From Cyanodermella asteris (lineage: Eukaryota > Ascomycota > Lecanoromycetes > Ostropales > Stictidaceae), in contig UYJD01000013.1 in the NCBI GenBank assembly GCA_900618795.1, positions 205,397-269,396 of the forward strand: a DNA stretch of 64,000 bases, given 5' to 3'. Made by a program: the position numbers and the translations under genes. The notes beneath the pieces were generated by a model, which made no database searches, was not told where the DNA came from, and saw nothing but the letters and a program-made list of their open reading frames with translations. Shown in pieces: positions 20,032 through 31,265 of this stretch (position 1 is its first letter; every line of letters begins with the position of its first letter).

Positions 20032-21105
20032 ATGGACGTTGCGCCTTCACAACCTCCAAGCCTGCCCACCCTCGCCCCGAGAAGTCCAACCCCGTCGACG
20101 GGGCCGGACATTTGCGTTGATTGCTTGCGACCCTCCGCCGTCGTCATCCGGGAGAAGAGAAAGGGAACACACCCTCCGACAGGGCGTATCGTTGGCTTGA
20201 CCCCGGAGCAATGTCGGCAGGAGTGGAGCCCCAACTTGTCGTGGTCGATTATGCAGTGGCAGTGTCGCGAATGTTCTGCTTTGTGGTTTTCATACTATTT
20301 CTACTACGACGTGTACGACGGGCGGTGGCATGGGAAGAACGACTCTCCTACGCATCTCTTGAAGAAGGCTCAGGAGAAGGGGACGCTGAGGGATTGGCCT
20401 CAGAGTCACAGCCAGAGCTCTTCTCCGGCGGCGGGGTCGAGGCCGAAGAAGCCCAGGATCGATATCCGTCAGTCGACATCTCGAGAAGCTCTCCAGAATA
20501 CACCTCCAGAGTCGAGTACCTCCACTTCAGTACCGATGCCTCTGGCCACTTCCAGCCCTTTCTTCGGAGCGCGAACGTCCCAGGCACCGGTCGTCAGTCT
20601 CGGCGAGTCGTACATTGCCGATATATACAGCAGACAACACGAAACCGCCCAAACCTCACCAGCACCATCGATCGAAGCCCATGGTCTAGGCATTCTCCAG
20701 CAACCAGAACTCATCCGTCACATCAGGCGACCATCACAAGTCAGACGCCGCGTCTCAAGCCATCACGAACGCAGTCTTCCCGATGTGCAAGAAGAGGGAC
20801 ACGAGCGTATAAGACGCGTACCCAGAGACATTGCTCGCAGAGACCATTTTGTCATCCGAAGTCCATCAGCGTCTAGTCCGAGGAACGCAGCTGGTCAGCC
20901 CATGACCCCCCACTCAGCGACGGAATCGCGACCCATCAGCGCGGGCGTGTCTGAAGACTTCGAGCCCTCGGACGAGTCAGCGAGGCATCACAGGCGGGGC
21001 GACAACTTCGACATCACAAACTTCAACCGCATGCGCCGATACGGTGCTTGCGAATGGTGTCGCAAGCGAAAGAAGCGATGCTCCGTCTCCCACCACGTGC
21101 GATGA
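20032..21105 (+). CDS. Protein with GATA-like CxxC pairs and a C-terminal half Zn2Cys6 cluster (gene A)
   Basis: The 357-residue product has two CxxC pairs near the N terminus, ICVDC (Cys 28/31) and QCRECSALWFSYY (Cys 78/81). The second resembles the C-terminal half of a GATA finger (CNACGLY), but the loop between the pairs is 46 residues rather than 17-18. A Ser/Pro-rich middle follows. At the extreme C terminus lies RMRRYGACEWCRKRKKRCS, the first half of a fungal Zn2Cys6 cluster (C-x2-C-x6-C). The protein stops 8 codons after it, so the second three cysteines are missing. I found no plausible intron that would supply them. A transcription-factor-like role is inferred. Gene B downstream has the same plan. 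Confidence 0.7.
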   Translation: MDVAPSQPPSLPTLAPRSPTPSTGPDICVDCLRPSAVVIREKRKGTHPPTGRIVGLTPEQCRQEWSPNLSWSIMQWQCRECSALWFSYYFYYDVYDGRWHGKNDSPTHLLKKAQEKGTLRDWPQSHSQSSSPAAGSRPKKPRIDIRQSTSREALQNTPPESSTSTSVPMPLATSSPFFGARTSQAPVVSLGESYIADIYSRQHETAQTSPAPSIEAHGLGILQQPELIRHIRRPSQVRRRVSSHHERSLPDVQEEGHERIRRVPRDIARRDHFVIRSPSASSPRNAAGQPMTPHSATESRPISAGVSEDFEPSDESARHHRRGDNFDITNFNRMRRYGACEWCRKRKKRCSVSHHVR

Positions 21106-22835
21106 TGCAGCCAAAAGCCATGCTGAGATCAAGAAAGCCTGTGCTTGCGGTGCCATGTCGAAATGTTTACGAAGCGAGGCGCTCTGGGATGAAACGCAAG
21201 ATCCGAAAGAGAAAGAGATATACGGACTGTAAACTGAAACAAACCTCTGGAAGGCTGGCTGGATGGGTTGCTACGTTCCTTGTGCAAGACGCTTTAACGA
21301 GATACCACATTGTCGTGTTTTTTTTTCTTTGTGTTTTCTTGGGGGTTCGTGCTTGCTGCTGCTATTTCCGGAGGGATTTCAGTTTCGATGCATAGCACGT
21401 GAGCGGGGAGGCAAAGTATACGCCGGGAGACGGAACTATTATTGATTCCTGTACTTTATGGCCCTGGCCTCTGGCAGGCTGGGCTGCATATTTAGATGCT
21501 AAATTGAACATCGTCAGCATACATACTCGAGTTGGTGGCAAATGTGATGTTCCGTGATGCTACGTCGGTGTTGAAACTTGCATCGCCGTTGATCGCTGTT
21601 GTTCTTTTATCGAAATTGTATATTGGAGCCAATGTCAATGCCGCTCTGGCAGCAAGCACATTTAAGGCAACGACTACCTGTTCGTGATTTTAATCTCCCA
21701 GACACGAAGCCAAGATGGCCATTCACATTTGGAGTCGTGTTCCAGGCACGCGAATTTCGCGAGGCAAGCACCAACGAATGAACTCCAGCGTCACTTTGTG
21801 GCGAGATTACTCTGAAATGAGCTCATCAAGCATAGACCACCCAATCTCCACGTTCGAGGATCAGACTACAAACTCTAGTGTCTTATCACGGCTCCCACAA
21901 GATCTGCTTCTATTCATAGCCGTGCATACGATCGTCGTTATACAGTACGTGCAGCGCCAGCTGCAAAAGTTACTTCCGTCAGCTAGGGGAAGCAATGTAA
22001 CCGGTGTCCCCGCAGTCAGCTTGATGCAACGATGCATGCCGGCACACAAGCTCGCTGACGGTGCAACAGATTGAGGCACATTTGACAAAGTATAATGGAG
22101 CCTTGGAAGCTTGCAGCAGCGAATAAGGTTGCAGCACGCAACGATCTGCACAGCCACTGTTCTCCGCGAAATAGTAGCGCGGCCGCATCAACCGGACACT
22201 CCTTCGGCGATTGCAGCGCTCTTCTCATCAGTGACTGACGACCTCTAATTGAGCATCAAGGCCACTGTACTTGAGCAAATGCGGGTGGGCGCTAACTTTC
22301 TACTACGGCCGGACACTGTCCGGACACTCAATATCCTTGCACCGACATATTCTCATTTCTGCATCTAGCGCTTTCAGCCCTGGGATCTATCTACGTATGC
22401 ATCGCAGTCTGCTCTGTCCGGCGTGGGCTGCATGCCGTCATGAGCTAGGCCACCGCGCCTTGATGAGCCCTGTGCGGAGTGAGCAACGCCTTGATCTAGG
22501 CCGGGGAACTCGTCTCTTGCCGAGAAACGTGCTTATTTAGGACTAGCCAGGCAAATCATGGTACAAAATTCCGGCGTTGGCTGCTCCTACATATTAAGCT
22601 TGACCGGCCACATCTGCTCTTTCTTTGGGAGTGGAGGGTTCCTCGAGGAATTCCTACCTTCATTCATCTCCTCATCGCCACTGTCATTCATTTATATCTC
22701 TATCCATGGGACGGTCCATCACTCATTTCTGATATCGTCTTCATTTCATATATACTTAAGATAACTCAGTTCAGTATTACCATCAAGCACACACGACGCC
22801 TCCAACCCGACCTGAATGCCTGACGACGCGCCATC
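21106..22835. other. Intergenic stretch between the two half-cluster genes
   Basis: No gene is supported. It contains three CCGGACACT copies, one within a perfect palindrome (listed separately), and CT-rich sequence close to the gene B start. A short upstream ATG frame at 22815 overlaps the gene B start out of frame. Confidence 0.5.
22309..22323. promoter_or_regulatory. Perfect palindrome CCGGACACTGTCCGG (CGG-N7-CCG)
   Basis: This 15-bp inverted repeat lies about 510 bp upstream of the gene B ATG. Inverted CGG triplets at fixed spacing are the classical target of dimeric Zn2Cys6 regulators. Two further direct copies of CCGGACACT occur at 22192 and 22320. Function is inferred from the pattern only. 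Confidence 0.4.
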
Positions 22836-23666
22836 ATGTATTCTACTCACAGCCACGACCAGATGACTTACGAACCAAACTTCGAAGGAGCCTGGCCGGG
22901 ACAAGGCCAACAGCCAGTACATCTGTGCGAAACCTGCCACCTTTTGTGGCAGGCTTACGTGCAGCACTATCAGACAATTCACAGCTCGACTCAACTACCC
23001 ATGCAGCCACCTCCGCCAGTCTTCCCAACGATCCACCCCGCCCTCTTTGCAGATCCTGCATCTGGACCAGACCTTCCCAGCTCTGCTCCGGCCAATCTAG
23101 ACGAACACACTTTTGCCAACTCATCCATCATCCCTCCGGACTTCCCACCACCAAGTCGCAACATGAATATTCCTCAAAGTACCCGCAGTATCCATCGTCC
23201 AGGTGCCCACATCCCAACCCTGTTTCACACGCCCGAAGACTCTGACAGCACCAACAACCGCCGTCACGGCATGCTCGTCAATGATGCTCACCACTTTTCC
23301 CTCAGCGCACCGCCCACCAGTGTCCCATCAAGCATGAACACGGCCGGCAACATCGTGCCTACTCCGGACACCTCTCCCTTTCCCAGTCCAGCCAGTGCTG
23401 CCAGCTTCGCCTCAAGCCTCCGAGACGACGTTTTCAGCCCCGGGGACGCCAACGACTTTCTCATCCCAAACGGCCGCAGCCGTGCACAATCGGACCTACA
23501 AGCTGGAAGGAAGAAGCCACGTGCCAAGGCATCTGACTACGCTGAGATCAGGAGGATCAAAGCGTGTGAAGAGTGTAGGAGGCTGAAGAGTAAGTGCAGC
23601 CCCACCCACCCTGGAGAAAGAGTCAGTTGGGCAGAGTCTGAATACCGAACGAAGGGTGACATGTAG
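22836..23666 (+). CDS. Protein with single CxxC element and a C-terminal half Zn2Cys6 cluster (gene B)
   Basis: The 276-residue product has one N-terminal pair, HLCETCHLLWQAYVQHY, which aligns with the second pair of gene A and looks like the end of a GATA finger. The first pair is absent. The middle is Pro/Ser-rich. Near the C terminus is AEIRRIKACEECRRLKSKCSPTHPGE, again only the first half (C-x2-C-x6-C) of a Zn2Cys6 cluster, followed by 25 residues without cysteine. The GTAAGT inside the SKC codons looks like a splice donor, but splicing there would destroy the third cysteine. Shared architecture and proximity suggest an old duplication with gene A. Confidence 0.7.
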   Translation: MYSTHSHDQMTYEPNFEGAWPGQGQQPVHLCETCHLLWQAYVQHYQTIHSSTQLPMQPPPPVFPTIHPALFADPASGPDLPSSAPANLDEHTFANSSIIPPDFPPPSRNMNIPQSTRSIHRPGAHIPTLFHTPEDSDSTNNRRHGMLVNDAHHFSLSAPPTSVPSSMNTAGNIVPTPDTSPFPSPASAASFASSLRDDVFSPGDANDFLIPNGRSRAQSDLQAGRKKPRAKASDYAEIRRIKACEECRRLKSKCSPTHPGERVSWAESEYRTKGDM

Positions 23667-24143
23667 ATCAAGGCTTCTCACGGATGGAAATGAGAAACGG
23701 AGCATCTTGTTTTGGTATTTGTTGGGGGACATACTTCTCTTCTGCTTGCTGACAGCATCAGCGTCGGCGGGCCAGCTGCTCGCTTACATATTTGGTTGTA
23801 CCAATGATCTGACGATCCGTTCTAAGTGTTCACTCGGACGCGCGCGTTAACGTTCATTTATCATGGTCTGTTTCCGTCATTACCTTACTATTCACAAGAT
23901 TGTTCTTGAAGAACAAGATTTGCTGAGCATATGCTGGTTCGATATGAGCTCTCGCGCAACATGTAGTGTTCGAAAAGAACCGATTACGAATGACTTGACC
24001 TTACCAATATATTCATGCAATGTACAGACTGTCGCAGTCCCGACTGGGCTGCTTGAAATGTCAATATTGTTTCCAGACAAAAAGGAGAAATCACCTTGGT
24101 TCACCAGACTTGGACTCGGGCACCAGAGCGTCGTCATCCGCAG
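23667..24143. other. Intergenic stretch, nothing seen
   Basis: It lies between the 3' ends of gene B and the convergent Myb-like gene. No motif-bearing frame, repeat or RNA structure was recognised. Confidence 0.5.
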
Positions 24144-25240
24144 TCACGAAGCTCGTTCTAAAGTCCAAGCGGCCTCCCAACAGATGCTGAAAAGGATAGT
24201 CAATGCACTTACCCCGAATCATCTTCATCTCCCAAGTCTCCTCACCAAAATAGTCCTGTTTGGTCAACCTCTTCCTCAGGGTGCGAATTGTAGCCACCGT
24301 TGGGCCCTTGACCAGCCATGCGCATAGCTCATAGCTCGTTCGAGCATTCCAGAGCGGATGCGAGGAAGCTTTTCTTGAGGATCCTCATTGTCATCACTCT
24401 CGATGTCGTCCCCGGATTCGATCTCGAAGTACTCGGAGTACTCCTCCCCGATGGCCATGGCAACTTCGCGTTCGGGGATGTAGGATAAGGCGTATGGTCG
24501 GCCACGGTCTGCGTCGGCGAGCGCTCCCAGCGTGGCGAAGGCTTGTTTGCGATCGTGCTCGGCGAATGCTTCCTCCAACGCGAGTTCCATGTCCTCGGTA
24601 TCGGTATCGCAGGCGGAGGGGTCTTCTTCGCTTTCGGGAGCTTCGGGCATGTCCTCATCCTCGAGGAACAGAGCGTCGACGGAGTTACTCCTAGTCAGTG
24701 GGCGGTCTCCGTCTTCGGCTCCCACTGCAACGCAAGTCTCATTTGGAGCCGTCTTCTCACCTTCAGGTTTCGTCCCAACCGCGCATTACACCCTCCAAAA
24801 GCTTCACATCTTCCTGTAATGAAAAGTACGGATGCGTTCCCCATCTCGCCAACTGCAGCGCTCGAACCAGCCAGGCGAACCTTATCTCAACCTGGCCTAT
24901 GGTATACCCGAGACGCCTGGCCGAACGGAAATGGGACCAATTTATCGACATATGCCCATCGCAGCAGCTGCAGGTCCTCGGGTGCGGTCCACGGATGATT
25001 CTGGCCACGTGCTGACGCGTTTCTGCGGGACCCCGGGGGCTGTTTGGTGAGTTGCCCTCGCTTGATCATGGAGGAGACCTTCCTCCAAACACTGCCAGTG
25101 TGTCTTCCGAGGCTCTCACCGATGGAGAACGAAGTGGCATGGTTTTCGTACATTTCTTTGAATTTGGACTCCTCGGCGCTCGTCCAGGGGCGATGGCGAC
25201 CTGTGATGGTATTCTTGCGGGGGCGTCCGCCAGGTTTCAT
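24144..25240 (-). pseudogene. Myb/SANT-like DNA-binding protein gene with frame breaks
   Basis: Starting at the ATG at 25240 the minus strand encodes MKPGGRPRKNTITG, an AT-hook-like basic start. Myb/SANT-like repeats follow: HRPWTSAEESKFKEMYENHA...SIGESLGRHTGSVWRKV, then NHPWTAPEDLQLLRWAYVDKLVPFPF. Near 24915-24926 the frame shifts by one base, and the repeat continues in another frame as ARRLGYTIGQVEIRFAWLV. A fitting 67-nt intron (about 24791-24725, GTGTAA...TTGCAG) joins this to an acidic segment (EDEDMPEAPESEEDPSACDTDTEDMELALEEAF). Near 24340 a second frame change is needed to reach a credible tail (YELCAWLVKGPTVATIRTL). Either the gene is decaying or the assembly has base errors. The 3' end given is tentative. 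Confidence 0.5.
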
Positions 25241-26946
25241 GGGCTGCGATGCGACAGCGCTGAAAGGTGACAGTTGCAAGCGTGATCTTTTGGTGACATA
25301 TCTTAGATTGTGTAGTTGTGGCGGTGATAAGGGCGTGTTGTCAACCAGGACCTGAAATGTGGATCGAATTCGAGGGCCGCGATCCTGCTACCCGCCATTG
25401 GGATTTATGAGATTTCGATCAACGCCATTGTCGAGGTGAAACGGTTCGTTCTCAATGTCCGTGAGACTACTGTCGCTTTCCCTCCCTGGCTTCGAATTAC
25501 AACCTCATTCGGGGTGACTGAGGGCTGGCTCTTCAGCGGAATCGACCGAGATGCACTGTGCAGGGCCTCGAGGAACCGCATCTTCCGCAGAACTTTCCTG
25601 ACGAGATCCGTCCTGCGCAGAGTGTCGAGAAAGATCTATGAACGAGTGTGACAGCTTAATCCCTCATCGACTCTCGGACTGTGTGAGCTTCAAAGACAAT
25701 GCCTTGTTTCTATCACTTCTATTTCTTTGTGGTTCAGCAATGCCTCGGCACATTCACAAGGTCGCCGCAGCTGAAAAAATGCACACGTTCCAACAATGAC
25801 TTGTTACTGGAATATGAAAGACAGGATGCAATGTGAGGACAGCTAATATTCAACTGGCATGCACAGATCGTCGGAAAATGGTGCGGCCAGCGGAGCTTGT
25901 ACAGACCCAGTTTCAGACTTTCAGGACACAACAGTGGAAGGCTGAGACAAAAACAACTACACAAGGACCAGGGTCATGCCAACGTTTCCTAGAGCGATGA
26001 CGGGATTCGAGAAGCCAATCTTCAAGTGAACGTGATACTCGCTTTGCTAATTACCAAACCCAAGGGTCTCTGAAAGGCTCCTAGCTTGAGTATGGGCCGA
26101 AGTTCCAATAGTGTCAATTCTCTGCCCACACGGCTTCCATCTGGGACCTTTTCCTTTCGGTGCCTTTCCTCTCCAGATTTATTAGCCTTGAGAAATGGGC
26201 GCTTGCAGATAGACTGAACGATCCGCGGCCCACTCCCGAGCTTCCTGGCTAGCCAACTCATCTGGTGAGTTGGTCATCGTGTGAGCACCAGATTGAATTT
26301 CTGACACGCTGCAACAAAGCGGTCGATGTCTTCACAGCAGAGTAATCTCGAAGGACGATGGCTGTCCACACGCGAATTGCCAAAGTGCCCATCGCCGTCT
26401 GGCCGGGTTGCGCGCCGTGGAAGTAGCGTCAGGATCAGCGATGACTGGCCTTGTGGTTGTTCGGGCTGACTGCCGGTCCAGGGCCACAGGCGCGTTCTGC
26501 TGGCGTGACGCCATTTTATTCGCACTTTCTTGGATCTGATTCTGACAAGCCCGGTTGCAGTGGGAGTTGTAGGTGATAAATCCAGGCAAAGGAAAGTTGC
26601 GAAGCGACGCTGCACACAAGTGTCAGTTCAAGGATTGTGTCTAATTGGAGACAAGTACGTACCACGATCCTGGATCCGGTCAGACACAGCGGCAGGCGCA
26701 TTTCATCCTGATCCGCCATTTGCGGGCCCTCAGTGCAAGAGTGCGTTGTTAAAGGTTGGTTCCAGAGTAGCTGCACGGTGTTTCGTACATGCGTTTCATA
26801 TTTATAGTCGTGTGTCGTATACATAGTCGTGATCTGTTCGCGGATGAGTTCTAGACAAGCCTGAGAACTCCGCAAAATTGGACGTTGTCCTCTCCCCGCT
26901 CCAGCCCCCAGCGCCGTGGGTCAGCTGCACACTCGATATCGTATGC

Positions 26947-26971
26947 NNNNNNNNNNNNNNNNNNNNNNNNN
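26947..26971. other. Assembly gap (25 N)
   Basis: A run of 25 undetermined bases; the true missing length is unknown. Confidence 0.99.
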
Positions 26972-27920
26972 CCACAAAATGGTTGGAGCCACCAAGACAA
27001 ACACCGCAGACCGTGACCAACTTTCGTGCAGCAGTCACAAGTCTGCAAGAGAATCCTCAACGCTGACTCGACCAGTTTGCGATTCCGAGCAGACGCGAGC
27101 GAGCATCAGATCCCACTTCTCTAGCAGACTCAGCTCGACGCGCATCTGTCGGGTGAGGATTCATCTCGACGACCGTATCCACCACGGCCTTCATCACGGC
27201 GATCCTCGCCAACTTGGTTGTAGTCGCGTCCGCCTTTTGTGCTTTTTGTGATTCTAGGGCCGAATCAGGACCCGGCCATGTTGTCGATTGTATCGAGATT
27301 ATGCGACCCTTCCTTGAATTGATCCGCATCTCCTCCAAAACACCAACAGCACCATTATTTGTGTGTGCGCAAACCCCGAAGACTGGCAGCTGTTAGACAT
27401 CAATCGTTTCTATGAGGGAGCGAGATCACAGTACTTACCAGCAACGCGACGCCGTGAGTAAGTTTGATCAGACTTTGCAGTAACAGACGTCCGCATCTCC
27501 GACAGACCCAGGAGCAAGCTGGCCTTGGTCTTCTTGTCTTCTGCTGTACGTTCCATCATCGCATGTGAAATCGCTGGGACCACAACAGATTCCTTTCCAG
27601 GTGGCCGGACATGCTAACGATCGGCAGATTAAAAAGTAATTGCTATGGTCTTGACAGCTCAGTTGTGCGCTGAGTCGTTGAACGTTTGGAGAGTAGGCCC
27701 GGCGAAGAATGGGAAGAATCCATGGGAATTTCTTCAGCTGACGAGTGGGAAGAAGAGAGCATTCCTACCTGCAAGAGATCGCGACAGGTCGTGTTGCTTC
27801 TCGGTGGACCTAGCAGTATCGAGACGCCGCAAAAGTAGCAAGCCGTTTCGGATCTCTCCGCAAATCTCGAAACCGTATAGCGAGTGCGCCATAACACACC
27901 GTGTGATACACTCTCATTGT

Positions 27921-28319
27921 TCAAGACAGACCAAGCCAAGACGACGCGGATCGTTCGTCGTCTCCAGGAGGAAAAGCCACCGTATCTAACGATGCATTGG
28001 ATTCTCCAATCTTTTCGTCGGCTCCTTGAATCGCATTTGCGGTTGTTATCGAATTCACGAACAGGTACCGGGCTTCATGGTCTTGCAGGAGTTGATGGTA
28101 AGCCGCCCAGATATCGTACTCGACGTCCCACGCATTTGTAACATCGCCCAGCATGTTGCCATGTTCCAGCAACAAGCACGCCGTTTGCATGTAAGGTGTG
28201 CAAAGAGGAGACACACGCGTGCCATCTTTGTGGAGTTCGTATCCCGCGTAGCGTGCGTCTTCATCTAAGCCGCACTTGTCTCTGAACCCCTCGCCCTGCT
28301 CAATTTGGTCCACTCTCAA
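27921..28319 (-). other. Possible coding remnant or exon
   Basis: A 132-codon open frame has protein-like composition (for example DARYAGYELHKDGTRVSPLC and AWDVEYDIWAAYHQLLQDHEARYLFV). It has no ATG at its start and no joined exons that I can prove. I do not recognise the sequence. It could be one exon of a spliced minus-strand gene reaching up to about 29.2 kb, a decayed gene, or chance. Confidence 0.25.
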
Positions 28320-31265
28320 AGACGCCCGCCGAGCTCATGCATAGTCTCGACTCGGACATCAGCGGCGGCCCAACGTTTCGTGGACCATGATTGATAACGA
28401 GCGCACTTCAATGAGGACTTGGCCAATTTTGTCCAAGAGAAGCCTCTTCCTCTGAGCCCGAACGCTGACCCACTCGCTCGAAAGCCCAGAAGCTCCAAAT
28501 TGCCACGAGAAACTCCCAAGCCCCACGTCGCTCAAGATTCAGCGACATTTTGGTAGGCTCGAAGATCGTGAGATGGAGAAAGCGCAAATCCCACCAAAAA
28601 AGGCGTAGGCCTGCGATGAACAGCTATTCCCGCATACGGCTGCTTTGTCGACGACTCATGCCAGCCGCGATGTGCCCGGTGAGGATGTTCCCACGGCGTG
28701 AAGGACGGCGATGAAAAGAACTCCACATGGACCATGTCTGATTCAGACACGATGTAGAGCAACATCAGGGCGAAACGAACCCACGTGGGCCGTGATCCTG
28801 GCACCCTCTTCTTCGCGTCGGGGAAGAAAATGGCAACGTAATCGGTGCCGATGGCGTATACCGTATAGAGAGGAGGCACGGCATCCTGAATTCCGACCTT
28901 CGGGAGGCGAGTCCACCGCCGCAGCGTCACAGCCAGCTTCGCGTCCTGGAGCAACGGACTCCGTAGTCCCGTTTCACAGTCGGCATTCACCGGGACCCGT
29001 TTTTGCTGCTTTCTCTCCACTTCCGGCGCGTCGTGGATGTCGTCGGATGTTCGTGGACCCAACGCATGTCAGGAGTTGCAAAACCAGAACGGAACAGAAC
29101 CGCGTGTCAATGAACCCCCAGACTCCGCCCGTCCGGAGGTGGGAAAAGAAACCTACACCGGTTGAAGCGTTCAGCAAGGCGGCATTGAGAAACATGTCTG
29201 ACTTCAGACTGGTCCACATGACTTCCACGATCCGAACGCCTCACTCATAGATCGTGCTGGTGATCTACGAGCCCGATCGGGGCCGTAGGCGTTTTCGGGA
29301 CCACATTATTGCGAGACACCTGGTCTCATATTTGTATAGGAGGAGGATGCAGCGCTGACGTAAGGCCGTACTGCTGGGTTTTGAGCGTGAAGCTCGGACC
29401 CCGCAGGCCCGTGCCGCCTGCACAAGAAAGTTGAGTTTGCCAGCATCGCTCAAAGTGGCCTGCGCTGGATCGCCTGCAAATTGCTGGGAATCATGAAGTA
29501 GCCTGAGGTGAGGAAATAAATCCAGAGAATCTCTGTTATGTGCCAAAAATATATAAATATGTAACAGACGTGAGAAACAGATCAACGACTGTTCCATCGT
29601 GCTTGAAGTCAGCAAGGTTTGCCAAATACATGATAGACAATCTGCTTTCACCTAGATCTCGCGCTGGACAATTGAAAACGGATGTGACAGTGGAGTTGGC
29701 ATACAAACAAGTTTGGTACCTGCCGACATGAAGTTGCATCGACAAGCGTCCAGACCATCTCTAATAGGTTTTGATCGCAGACATGCAAGGTTGTCAATGT
29801 AAAGCTGCAATTTGGAGACGGATCAAAGCGCCAAACGTTCCAGATGCGTTACCGCATTGCGTACTCGTGCAAGGACGAGCTACTGAGCTCGAGATGACGG
29901 CCATAAGTGAGCTCGGGGTCGCGTGTCGGGTCTGAATGGCATCGAGGTGTATCTAAATTGGGATACTTGATGCAAGCTGGGCCTAGACCACAGTGTGCTC
30001 AGTCCAGAGTCTGTCGTGACTGACGAGCGAGGGTCAAAGAGCGCCTGAAACAATCGCGTGAAGAAGTCCATCCAACATCCAGGTCGATGAGAAGCCTACC
30101 ATGGATGTCCAAGCCATCGATCATGTCGTTGTCAGAGGCATTACTGTACTGATTATGTTAGCAGGCAGAGCACGCCTGTTGTGATACACCATCATCGCCA
30201 CGTCTTGTGGCCGAGGGATGAACTCCGAGTCTGGGCCTGGGCCTGGACCGGTCACCAGCATTGTACACCCCAGCAGCCGCATCGGACCAGCAGGCCAATA
30301 TCCTTTCACGGAAGGAGGCATGGTCGATCCTAGGTCCGGTGTCCGTTGGGCTCAGTGGCCATCAGATGAGCGCGCGGCGCACTAGTGTGAAACCTGGGTC
30401 AATTGAGGATGAAATACCTCAAAGGGCTGCCTAAACCAGGCATACAGCTATGGCGATACACAGTAATATTTTAACCGAGTATGAAATGCTCCACTCGACT
30501 GAATCGAGAGCGAATTTAGCGCTCTCATTTGTCATCATCGATGAAGGCTTGCTGCAGGACAGCAATGTCAGCGAGCAAATATGAACCAGTAAGCATCATC
30601 AGGAGTATTGGTGATGGGCTTACTTGATCTCGAGGCAGCAATGTGGAAGAAGTTAGGCAGCAAGAACAACAGAGCCGAAGTCACCTGTATGACGAGCACC
30701 AAGAGGTTAACAGTGTTCCGAACACAGCCGAGCTGATAGTGCTTACACAGATGACTGATGGGATGCAGGATTGGGATCTGTGGAAGTGGTCTCCTTGGTA
30801 ATTGCAGTGGCGTCTGACCATGGCCAGTATGCGATGGCTGCCAGCTGCAATCACTTCATTGCGTGCTCCAACGGAACAAGATGAAGCTAAACCTTTGCGA
30901 GGCGTCTGTCGATGGGTGGGCGTAAGGAAAAGTACGTTCTTGGGCCGGCACACCTTCATAATTCACGGAGAGTCCCGACCCTGGAGAAAGGGAAGTCTAA
31001 AGCAACCACCAACCTGTGGGTCAATGATATTAGCCAGTGCAAGCTTTCCGACCAAGTCGAACGGTTGCCAAGGAGTGTGAGCCAGGCCGTGGCGTCAAAG
31101 GTCTCGGCGCTGAGAGGGGTAGCCTTATGGGAAGGTCTAGTCCTGCAGCGATAACGACATGATTTTTTTGCTGAATATTAGTGTCTTGAGCAGGTTCCCG
31201 TCAGCCACGCTGAAGATCGCCGATCTCTTGGACGCATGCTTGATAGCTGAAGTTTTTTTGGTGGG

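Noticed and set aside
23595-23606. GTAAGT in gene B as a splice donor
   Set aside because: It encodes part of the SKC of the zinc half-cluster; splicing there would remove a conserved cysteine and no suitable acceptor restores it.
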